Origin: a virus
Virus record (IMG/VR): IMGVR_UViG_3300033571_024374
Location: 59,973 to 123,972 of that record
Length of the DNA stretch: 64,000 nucleotides
Direction: 5' to 3' (one strand)
Positions 35,632 through 42,637 of this stretch are shown piece by piece. The position numbers and the translations under genes are program-made. Every line of letters starts with the position of its first letter. Position 1 is the first letter of the stretch. Under the pieces are notes generated by a model. It was not told the origin of the DNA, made no database searches, and saw only the letters and a list, made by a program, of their open reading frames with translations.

Positions 35632-37042
35632 GCTTTGATCCTTTAGTATCAGGGTCATCTGTTATTACAAATGCTTTATTAGCATTTACAACAATACCTA
35701 ATCTTCTCATAAATGATCTATTTATCAAAATCGGAGTAGTTTTGGTCGATCTATTTATTGGAGAGAATTTTACATTTTTAACCAAAACATCATTAAATAC
35801 TACATCTATTTTGATTATAGGTCTTTCATGTATTACTTCTCCAACTTCTGTTTTTGAATACTCTACAATATCATTAACAAATGTTTTATCACCAATGCTC
35901 CAAATCAATTTCCCATCCTTTTCTTCTATCTTATCTGCGTGAATACTACAGGATTTAGAGCTATTTCCAGTATCAAATTTAGCTACGAGTTCACCTATAC
36001 CAGGTATAGAGATATTTTCAAGATATCCTACTTCTAAATTATAATATGACCAGTTTGATTTATTTGTTGCATAATCAATAATCTTTGTAACTATAGGTTC
36101 ACCTAAAACCTTAGATATACCTTCAGTTCCAGGAGATGAATTTACTTCTAAGATATAAGGTTTATTTGTGTTTTTATCAATCATTATATCAACACCTGAC
36201 CAATGGCAACCAACTGCAGTTGTCGCATCAAACGCTAATTGCTCAAGTTCAGGTGTAATCTCATAAGAATCAACTTTACCACCTAAAGAGTAATTTGTTC
36301 TAAAATCATCTTTTACGGATTCTCTTTTCATACAACCTAATATTACTCTATTACCTGATTTTTCTTTTAATGGATTAAATTTTTTAACCAATACTTGAAT
36401 CCTAACATCAAAATCAGCATCGATTTTTTCTTGAATTAGAATTTCACTATCTGGATCTAACTTCTTAATTGTTTGATATACAGACTTTAAAGATGCATAT
36501 GAATCTACTATCGATACACCTATACCTTGTGTTCCAGATATTAATTTTACTATAAGTGGGAATTTATTACCTACTATTTCTAAAGCAGTATCTAAGAACT
36601 TTATATCAGGTACTAGTGAATACTTTGGAACTGGTAAACCATACTCTTCCAGTATTTGTGATGTAATATATTTATTTTCACAAGTTTTAATAGAATCCAA
36701 AGAATTTACTATAAAATATCTTGCCTTCTCTAATTGATAAAATAATCTACGAGTATGTGAATTTTCTATAACCCCTCTTCTTGGAATAATAACAGTAGTA
36801 TCTGGATCAATCAAAATTCTTTTAGAGTTATAGATAATTAGATGACCGTTATATACCTTTTCTAAAAGTGCATTATTGATATCAATAACATGGCATTCTA
36901 ACCCTCTTTCTTCACAAACAGCTTCAAAAGATTTAGTAGTAGGGCTACCATTTGATTTTCCAGTAAATATAATTACTTTAATAGCATCTTGTTTCGATTC
37001 ATTCAGAAAGGAAGAATAATCTAAAATGGTTTTAGTTTCCAT
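35624..37042 (-). CDS. ATP-grasp ligase (RimK-like) fused to a retropepsin-like domain, with capsid-targeting-like N-terminus
   Basis: The 472-residue protein begins METKTILDYSSFLNESKQ, the shared motif with L-N-E. Residues about 20-320 are a RimK-type ATP-grasp: PLIVKLISGTQGIGVSIVD (ATP loop), ILIQEKIDADFDVRIQVL, and YILEVNSSPGTEGI (metal site). Residues about 345-472 resemble the retropepsin-like/ATP-dependent zinc-protease domain, with LVAKFDTGNSSKS holding a D-T-G triad. RimK enzymes add amino acids to protein C-termini. The fused pair occurs in other T4-like phages as a protein-modifying unit; here it also has the packaging motif. Promoter 27 bases upstream. Confidence 0.8.
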   Translation of the reverse strand: METKTILDYSSFLNESKQDAIKVIIFTGKSNGSPTTKSFEAVCEERGLECHVIDINNALLEKVYNGHLIIYNSKRILIDPDTTVIIPRRGVIENSHTRRLFYQLEKARYFIVNSLDSIKTCENKYITSQILEEYGLPVPKYSLVPDIKFLDTALEIVGNKFPLIVKLISGTQGIGVSIVDSYASLKSVYQTIKKLDPDSEILIQEKIDADFDVRIQVLVKKFNPLKEKSGNRVILGCMKRESVKDDFRTNYSLGGKVDSYEITPELEQLAFDATTAVGCHWSGVDIMIDKNTNKPYILEVNSSPGTEGISKVLGEPIVTKIIDYATNKSNWSYYNLEVGYLENISIPGIGELVAKFDTGNSSKSCSIHADKIEEKDGKLIWSIGDKTFVNDIVEYSKTEVGEVIHERPIIKIDVVFNDVLVKNVKFSPINRSTKTTPILINRSFMRRLGIVVNANKAFVITDDPDTKGSKLI

Positions 37043-37068
37043 ATGGGGATAAGTATAAATTTCTCATC

Positions 37069-37076
37069 TATATATC
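37069..37076 (-). promoter_or_regulatory. Putative late promoter (GATATATA)
   Basis: GATATATA on the minus strand, 27 bases before the start at 37042, directly after the Hsp20 terminator. Confidence 0.7.
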
Positions 37077-37082
37077 AAAAAA

Positions 37083-37118
37083 TATAAAAAGAAAAAGCCC
37101 AGAAATTATCTGGGCTTT
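37083..37118 (-). terminator. Rho-independent terminator
   Basis: A stem of agcccaga and tctgggct with an AATTA loop (37097-37117) is followed leftward by a T-rich run. It ends the Hsp20 transcript. Confidence 0.8.
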
Positions 37119-37121
37119 AAA

Positions 37122-37526
37122 TTATTTAATTTTAATCTCAATTTCTTTTGATTTCTCTTTAATTTTAGGGATCTTTAATTCAAGAACTCCATTTTCATAC
37201 GATGCTTCGATCTTACTACTATCCACACCAGAAGCTAACTTAAATTTGCGTTCGTATATACCAGTCCTGATTTCCGATAAATGTTCTTTATCTTTAGATG
37301 CTTTGTTAAGTTCTCTTTTAGCACGAATTTTCAAGATAGAACTTTCGAAAGAAATTGAGATGTCTTCTTTCTTAACACCTGGGATTTCAGACATAATGTA
37401 CCACGCATCATCACTCTCTGCAATATCTGTTGCAGGTATATACAAATAGCTACCTTTTGAATCTTGCATGTACATGCGTTCTGCCAAATCCATTTGGCGA
37501 AGTAGAGATGAAATTGAATCTAACAT
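37122..37526 (-). CDS. Small heat shock protein, Hsp20 family
   Basis: The 134-residue protein has the alpha-crystallin domain at residues about 28-125: WYIMSEIPGVKKEDISISF, ILKIRAKREL, ERKFKLASGVDSSKIEASY, and the closing ENGVLELKIPK motif typical of bacterial Hsp20. Such proteins hold unfolding proteins in a refoldable state. Hsp20 genes are known in T4-like phages, including cyanophages, where they may aid virion folding. It is a single-gene unit with its own terminator; no GATATATA is seen before it. Confidence 0.93.
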   Translation of the reverse strand: MLDSISSLLRQMDLAERMYMQDSKGSYLYIPATDIAESDDAWYIMSEIPGVKKEDISISFESSILKIRAKRELNKASKDKEHLSEIRTGIYERKFKLASGVDSSKIEASYENGVLELKIPKIKEKSKEIEIKIK

Positions 37527-37701
37527 AATATAATGGGTTATTTTTAATTAGTTCTTATTGAACTACATACATATATGGCAAAAGTGTGCCAAAGTTCTTT
37601 TTTTTGATTTTTTAAGCCATTAAGTCATACATCATAAAAAAATTGTCAGAGCGTATGACAACTTTTCTCAATAAATACCTAAAATGTCTTAGGAGAAATA
37701 T

Positions 37702-38628
37702 ATGAAAAACACATATTCAGTAGGATTAATTACCTATAATAATGTAAATAGATTCCAAGAATGTATTTCTTACATTCCTAATTTAGATTCGAAACCATTC
37801 ATAGTTGTCAATGATGGAAATCCCTATGATCCTAAAGAATATAGGGATGACATGATAATTCTACAGAATAAAAATAATAAAAAAATTGCAAAAAGTAAAA
37901 ATCATATCCTAAAATATCTCATGACCTTTGATACTGATTGGATTTTTATTATCGAAGATGATATGAAAATAAAGGATCCTAAAGTATTTGATAGATATAT
38001 TGAAGTAGCTAATGATAGTGGGATATTGCATTTTAATTATGCTTTACACGGAAAAGATAATTGGAATGAAGAAAAAACTGACCCTATACCAAGATTAGTA
38101 TATTCAAATGGCGTATCTCTTTATGAATATGCTGGGGGGTGTTTCCAATTATATCATAGATCCGTAATTGAAAAAATAGGTCTATACGATGAGTTCTTTA
38201 AAAACGCTTGGGAACATTTAGATATGACATATAGAGCTACATTATCTGGATTTCACACTCCATATTGGTTAGCATCAGATATTACAAATTCTCATGAATT
38301 TTTAGAGCAAATTGATGAAGAAGTAGAATCTAAAATAAGCTCAAATAAACATAATCCCTATTATTACGAAGGATTATATTATTGGAAATTTAAATATGGT
38401 AAGTGGGTGAGTGATATTCCAGATTGGATTAATGAACAATACCACCCAGACGAAATAATGAAGATGTTTTATTATAGACAATATGAAGACTTATCAAGAT
38501 TGTTTTTCAATTATTATAAAGCAGATAAATGCTTATATTTTGATAAGGAATTTACAAATGGACATGTTTTTGAAAATGTCTGGGGATTCGTAGATAGAAA
38601 TAACAAACCTATTCTTTACACAAAGTAG
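37702..38628 (+). CDS. GT-A-type glycosyltransferase
   Basis: The 308-residue protein begins with a strand and loop (YSVGLITYNNVNRF), has PFIVVNDGNPYD, an acidic metal site (WIFIIEDDMKI) and a later YAGGCFQLYHRSVIEKIG acceptor-loop region, followed by AWEHLDMTYRA. This is the family 2-like layout. Its start is preceded by AGGAGA five to ten bases upstream (TTAGGAGAAATAT), a clear Shine-Dalgarno. An AATAAATA box lies about 25 bases upstream, which is only a near match to the late promoter. It converges with the RuvC-like gene and overlaps its stop. Confidence 0.8.
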   Translation: MKNTYSVGLITYNNVNRFQECISYIPNLDSKPFIVVNDGNPYDPKEYRDDMIILQNKNNKKIAKSKNHILKYLMTFDTDWIFIIEDDMKIKDPKVFDRYIEVANDSGILHFNYALHGKDNWNEEKTDPIPRLVYSNGVSLYEYAGGCFQLYHRSVIEKIGLYDEFFKNAWEHLDMTYRATLSGFHTPYWLASDITNSHEFLEQIDEEVESKISSNKHNPYYYEGLYYWKFKYGKWVSDIPDWINEQYHPDEIMKMFYYRQYEDLSRLFFNYYKADKCLYFDKEFTNGHVFENVWGFVDRNNKPILYTK

Positions 38629-39232
38629 ATTCTGTACACTTTGCAATCCAGTAAGAATCTGCTATATCATCTATAGGCTTAATCCAATTTTTCGTTTTCT
38701 TGAAATATGTTATTTCACTATTTAGTTTATCATATAATTTCAAATTTAAACCAGTTAGTTCTACATCCAAAAACTTTTCAATCATTTGATTTTTATCAAA
38801 CTTTCCACTCCCCGCTTTGGCTTTAACAGTATTTGCAGCAAAGAAATAAACATTATTTGATCCATATTTATTAACTAGACGCTCCCTTAGAATATACTGA
38901 TAGCCTGCTATTTCCGCTAATCTGTTAGAACTTGCTCCAAATGCTAAATTTTCTAGACCTATTGCATCTATATCTGGAGGAAGATTTTGAATTAGGCATT
39001 CAGATAATATAATTGCATTTGTTGTAGATACTCGTTCTCTTTCGGTTACACTTGTACCATTTTGCACATCCAAACGCTGAATATCAATAATCGAAACTTC
39101 AGTATCCTGAAGATTCTTATGGCCTTTTGATTTTTCTTTGGGGAAAACCAAAAATGAACATTCTTTAGTTATTGTATCATAAATACATACAGACGGGTGA
39201 TTTATCGAAAAATCTATTCCTGCTATTTTCAT
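38609..39232 (-). CDS. RuvC-like Holliday-junction resolvase (RNase H fold)
   Basis: The 207-residue protein has the RuvC-type catalytic layout: Asp7 (IAGIDFSINHPSVC), Glu94 (AIGLENLAFGASSN) and Asp189/Asp192 (KPIDDIADSYWIAK), with a Lys-rich VKAKAGSGKFDKNQMIEKF helix in between, as in the phage and poxvirus RuvC-like branch. It would resolve branched DNA before packaging, the job that T4 gives to endonuclease VII (gp49). It overlaps the upstream gene in an ATGA arrangement and has no promoter of its own. Confidence 0.85.
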   Translation of the reverse strand: MKIAGIDFSINHPSVCIYDTITKECSFLVFPKEKSKGHKNLQDTEVSIIDIQRLDVQNGTSVTERERVSTTNAIILSECLIQNLPPDIDAIGLENLAFGASSNRLAEIAGYQYILRERLVNKYGSNNVYFFAANTVKAKAGSGKFDKNQMIEKFLDVELTGLNLKLYDKLNSEITYFKKTKNWIKPIDDIADSYWIAKCTESTLCKE

Positions 39233-39642
39233 TTACTCTGTGATTCCAAAAGTTTATTAAATTCTCCAAACGATGAAACTGAAGATTCAGCTAATTTTAT
39301 CATACTAGCCGCATCTATCCTTACTCTCTTTCCATTATGTATAATGAATACTTTTTCTAAATTACCTTCATCACTCACTATGCTAACTATTCTACCTCGA
39401 ATAGGTTTTTCATCCTCAAGTCGCTTCCCCGATACATAGTCTCCGATTTGAAATCTAGTTAATATCCATTGTTGAGCTTTATCTTTTTGGAATTCTAATT
39501 GTCCTCTATTATTAATTCTACCTAAATCAAATGCAGGATTCTCGTGACTTAAACGAGAATAATTGGATCCCCATCTGTTCAAAATATCAGATGGTGTCCA
39601 GGTTGATCCTGCAGTTTTTAATGATGATGTTACTTGTGGCAT
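39229..39642 (-). CDS. Hypothetical protein with SH3-like core and C-terminal capsid-targeting-like motif
   Basis: The 137-residue protein has a small beta module (FQIGDYVSGKRLEDEKPIRG, RIVSIVSDEG), like an SH3/KOW barrel, and ends in SSVSSFGEFNKLLESQSK. That tail closely resembles the N-terminal motif of the packaged set (SFGEF, L-L-E), here placed at the C-terminus. It is coupled by ATGA to the RuvC-like gene. Its function is unknown. Confidence 0.65.
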   Translation of the reverse strand: MPQVTSSLKTAGSTWTPSDILNRWGSNYSRLSHENPAFDLGRINNRGQLEFQKDKAQQWILTRFQIGDYVSGKRLEDEKPIRGRIVSIVSDEGNLEKVFIIHNGKRVRIDAASMIKLAESSVSSFGEFNKLLESQSK

Positions 39643-39663
39643 AATTTATAGTATTTTATTATC

Positions 39664-41280
39664 TTATCCTGTTACTTGTACTACTCTTGCTGAAACTACC
39701 CAATTAATGTTCTTTCCTGCTTCTCCAGTAGCTTGAAATAAAGGACCGCCTGATGTTGCATCAGCAGTCACATTTATATCCCATGCGTTATTATCTTCAC
39801 CGATGATTTTTTTATCTACAGTTCCCACTAAAGCGACACTCGAAGCTAAAGAACTTCTATCCATAGTAAAATATAATTTATATCCAGCTGATTCTCCATC
39901 AGAATCAGTTCTTCTCGCCACAACTAAACATTCCACAGTCCAAGTTGAATCAGACGGAATAGCGGCTAAAAGTGAACTACCATCCAAATATAGGCTTACG
40001 GCTGAACCATTAGTAGTTGTACCCCTATAAATTAGATTCATAGTTTGAGCATCGCCAGAAGTAGAAAAAGACCCAGAGGCGAATGCTATTTCTCCATGAT
40101 TCGTTGCCTTAGCTTCATAACCCATGGCGGTACTATAATTACCCTGGGCACCATTATTTCTTCCACCAACTATCGTAGAATAATTACCACTCGCTACTTG
40201 AACAGAATTAGATCTAGATGACTGTAAATCAACAGCATTGGATCCTCTCTTATCACCACCTGTTGAAGTACCATCAGGTAAATTCACAAGAAATGCACCA
40301 GTATTTTTGGGCTGTATAACTGCATCGATACTTGGACTAGCACCAGTTGCTATAAGTCGAGATGCATGTATTGGTGTATTCGGTGATGTTGTGTTCAAAC
40401 TTGGTGTAAACCCATCTAGACTACCCTGGTTACCCTGGTTACCTTGAGTTCCTTGCGTCCCTTGTGTTCCTTGATTACCCTGATTACCTTGAACTCCTGG
40501 ATCACTTTGAGGTCCTTGTGTACCTGTACCCTGTGTCCCTTGAGGACCCTGACGACCTTGATTTCCCTGGTTACCTTGATTACCCTGGTTACCTTGATTA
40601 CCTTGTGCGCCTTGAGCTCCTTGAGCCCCTTGCGTACCTTGATTCCCTTGAGCACCTGTAATACTTTGAGGACCTTGGGTACCAACATTACCTTGATTTC
40701 CCTGGTTACCTTGACGACCTTGATTTCCCTGGTTACCTTGATTTCCCTGGTTACCTTGACGACCTTGAGCACCCTGTGCTCCTTGTCTTCCTAATAAGCC
40801 TTGAGGACCTAATCCACCTTGAGTACCTTGGCGACCTTGACGACCTTGATTACCCTGATTACCTTGACGACCTTGAGCACCAATTTGACCTTGAATACCT
40901 TGAAATCCTTGTGTACCTCTATTACCTTGAAATCCTTGTGTTCCACTTCCACCCTGTCTACCTTGCACACCTTGAATTCCACGTATACCTGGAGATCCTT
41001 GAATACCCTGGATACCCTGGATACCCCGTAGTCCTTGAGTACCTTGCGTTCCTTGATTACCTTGGATACCTCGAACGCCTTGGTTACCTTGAGATCCAGT
41101 TATACCTTGGAAACCTTGAGAACCAGATATACCTTGAATTCCACGTATACCTTGAGATCCTTGAATTCCTTGAGTACCTTGTTGACCTGGTGTTCCTTGA
41201 ACTCCAATACCAATAGTTCCTTGGGTGCCTTGAACACCTTGGGTTCCTTGAACTCCTTGCGTACCTTGTGCTCCGTCCAT
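39664..41280 (-). CDS. Collagen-like fibre protein with YadA-head-like repeats
   Basis: The first 285 or so residues of this 538-residue protein are Gly-X-Y repeats, mostly GxQGxQ (QGTQGVQGTQ, GNQGNQGNQ), which would form a collagen-like triple helix. The next 250 residues are beta-rich with a head-repeat block (SVQVASGNYSTIVGGRNNG, QGNYSTAMGYEAKATNHG) like YadA-type trimeric adhesins, and a C-terminal beta domain (WNVVSARVVQ type ending). This is a trimeric fibre, very likely for receptor binding. It has its own promoter 28 bases upstream. Confidence 0.85.
   Translation of the reverse strand: MDGAQGTQGVQGTQGVQGTQGTIGIGVQGTPGQQGTQGIQGSQGIRGIQGISGSQGFQGITGSQGNQGVRGIQGNQGTQGTQGLRGIQGIQGIQGSPGIRGIQGVQGRQGGSGTQGFQGNRGTQGFQGIQGQIGAQGRQGNQGNQGRQGRQGTQGGLGPQGLLGRQGAQGAQGRQGNQGNQGNQGNQGRQGNQGNQGNVGTQGPQSITGAQGNQGTQGAQGAQGAQGNQGNQGNQGNQGNQGRQGPQGTQGTGTQGPQSDPGVQGNQGNQGTQGTQGTQGNQGNQGSLDGFTPSLNTTSPNTPIHASRLIATGASPSIDAVIQPKNTGAFLVNLPDGTSTGGDKRGSNAVDLQSSRSNSVQVASGNYSTIVGGRNNGAQGNYSTAMGYEAKATNHGEIAFASGSFSTSGDAQTMNLIYRGTTTNGSAVSLYLDGSSLLAAIPSDSTWTVECLVVARRTDSDGESAGYKLYFTMDRSSLASSVALVGTVDKKIIGEDNNAWDINVTADATSGGPLFQATGEAGKNINWVVSARVVQVTG
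40424..41280 (-). repeat. Gly-X-Gln coding repeat of the fibre gene
   Basis: A long run of 9- to 18-base near repeats (ccttg/ccctg with aac/acc variants on the plus strand) encoding G-x-Q triplets. It produces open shadow frames on the other strand, which I do not count as genes. Such tracts change length by recombination. Confidence 0.85.
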
Positions 41281-41307
41281 AGTGTGTTTCTTATTATTAT
41301 TCTACAC

Positions 41308-41315
41308 TATATATC
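41308..41315 (-). promoter_or_regulatory. Putative late promoter (GATATATA)
   Basis: GATATATA on the minus strand, 28 bases before the fibre start at 41280. Confidence 0.65.
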
Positions 41316-41353
41316 AAAAATTATTTTATCTTAATTACCTTTTCTAAAATATA

Positions 41354-41361
41354 GATATATA
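41354..41361 (+). promoter_or_regulatory. Putative late promoter (GATATATA)
   Basis: GATATATA on the plus strand, 40 bases before the start at 41401. It forms a divergent pair with the octamer at 41308 in the same 120-base gap. Confidence 0.65.
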
Positions 41362-41400
41362 ATGTATAATTATTATTTTCAATTTTAAGGAATACATTTT

Positions 41401-42423
41401 ATGACGGAAGAAGAAGCAAAACAAATGCTATCTCAAAGAGATGCTGAATTTAATTCTGTAAAGGAAGTGGGAGAAGATATTAGATTAGGTTCACCTACAA
41501 TCCCACCACCTAAACCTAAGCCAAAAGCAGTTCAAACAGAAGAACCTGAACCAGTAATGGAACAATCTATATCTGAACCTGCTATCCGTACAGTTCATTC
41601 TAATTTTGATATTGGTTGGTATGAAGTACCCTTAGATTCTTTACCAACAAAGGGTTTATTTTATCCTAATGAATCCCGTCTTTTAATTAAGCCAGCAACG
41701 GTTTCAATCATTAGACATTTTTCTACAGTTGATGATACAAATCCTTTAGAATTAAACGATGCATTCGATTATATCCTTGAGAATCTTGTAAGATTTAATG
41801 TTCCAGGTATGCCATCATCTTACAAGAATTTAAAAGATATTGACAAGTTATCAGTTATTTTACACGTAAGAGATGCTACGTTTAAAAATGGAGAATCAAA
41901 AATAGTTAGTGATATCACTTGTTCATGTGGACATACTGATGCTAAAACTTTAAAATGGTCAGATTTTGAATTTTTCAATTTCAATCCTGAATTAATGCAG
42001 TTTTATAATTCAGAGAATAAAATATTTCAAGTTAATTTCAATGATCCTATGCAATCAGATGTTGGATTAACCTTGCCTTCAATAGGCATGAGAAATTTTG
42101 TTCAGAGATATGTTACTAATAAAATTAAACAAAAGAGAACATACGACAAGTCTTTTGCAAATATAGCTCCATTTATTATGGATGATTGGTCATCTATAAA
42201 TGAATCGTTGTATGATCAACAACTCGAACAATCTTCAGAATGGACGACATATCAATTTGCAGCATTTGTTAGAATAGTTGATTTAGTTAAAAAATCTACA
42301 ACCTCAAGAATAAAGCACAAGTGTACAAGTTGCGGTGCAGAGGTCACCGCCCCAAGTAGCTTTCGAGGAGGAATTAAATCTCTCTTTATTCCAGACTTAC
42401 AAAGTATCACTAGACAGGCTTGA
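41401..42423 (+). CDS. Baseplate hub assembly protein, gp26-like
   Basis: The 340-residue protein has an acidic/Pro-rich N-terminus (1-65), then the domain of the T4 gp26-type family: YEVPLDSLPTKGLFYPNES, RLLIKPATVSIIRHFS and KDIDKLSVILHVRDAT. Four cysteines (Cys174 and Cys176 in CSCGHTD, Cys308 and Cys311 in CTSCGAE) form a likely zinc site. AAGGA precedes the start by about 11 bases. The next frame overlaps its end by 89 bases. In T4, gp26 is followed by gp51, also needed for the hub, which fits this order. Confidence 0.65.
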   Translation: MTEEEAKQMLSQRDAEFNSVKEVGEDIRLGSPTIPPPKPKPKAVQTEEPEPVMEQSISEPAIRTVHSNFDIGWYEVPLDSLPTKGLFYPNESRLLIKPATVSIIRHFSTVDDTNPLELNDAFDYILENLVRFNVPGMPSSYKNLKDIDKLSVILHVRDATFKNGESKIVSDITCSCGHTDAKTLKWSDFEFFNFNPELMQFYNSENKIFQVNFNDPMQSDVGLTLPSIGMRNFVQRYVTNKIKQKRTYDKSFANIAPFIMDDWSSINESLYDQQLEQSSEWTTYQFAAFVRIVDLVKKSTTSRIKHKCTSCGAEVTAPSSFRGGIKSLFIPDLQSITRQA

Positions 42424-42637
42424 AGATAATCTATTTACCTTGTCTAGATTAGGTATGAGCTTGTTTGAATTAGAAGAAGTTCCATATTGGAGATATGAGA
42501 CTATAATAGAAAAAACAAATCAATGGTTTGAATCATTGAAACAAGCAAAGCAAAATAGAACAAATGGTAAAGATCAAGTCACTACTATTTTTGATATAAA
42601 TGTAAATAAAAATCCGAATCTATGGACAACGAATTAA
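42335..42637 (+). CDS. Small overlapping baseplate-assembly-type protein
   Basis: This 100-codon frame starts at GTG 42335 and overlaps the gp26-like gene by 89 bases in the +1 frame. The conserved-looking part is downstream: LFTLSRLGMSLFELEEVPYW, then YETIIEKTNQWFESLKQ, similar in plan to small hub-assembly proteins of other T4-like phages. True start could be lower (ATG at 42455) or the product could come from a frameshift near the gp26-like stop. It overlaps the next start by 16 bases. Confidence 0.55.
   Translation: MQRSPPQVAFEEELNLSLFQTYKVSLDRLEDNLFTLSRLGMSLFELEEVPYWRYETIIEKTNQWFESLKQAKQNRTNGKDQVTTIFDINVNKNPNLWTTN

Noticed and set aside
37576-37591. Small hairpin (TGGCA...TGCCA) followed by T-rich sequence before the glycosyltransferase gene
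   Set aside because: No gene ends there on the plus strand; the stem is only 5 bp.
40424-41280. Regular short repeats that could suggest a CRISPR array
   Set aside because: They are continuous coding triplets without spacers.
40444-41334. Long plus-strand open frames opposite the fibre gene
   Set aside because: They arise from the Gly-X-Gln coding repeat read backwards (Leu/Thr/Tyr-rich translations) and have no independent signals.
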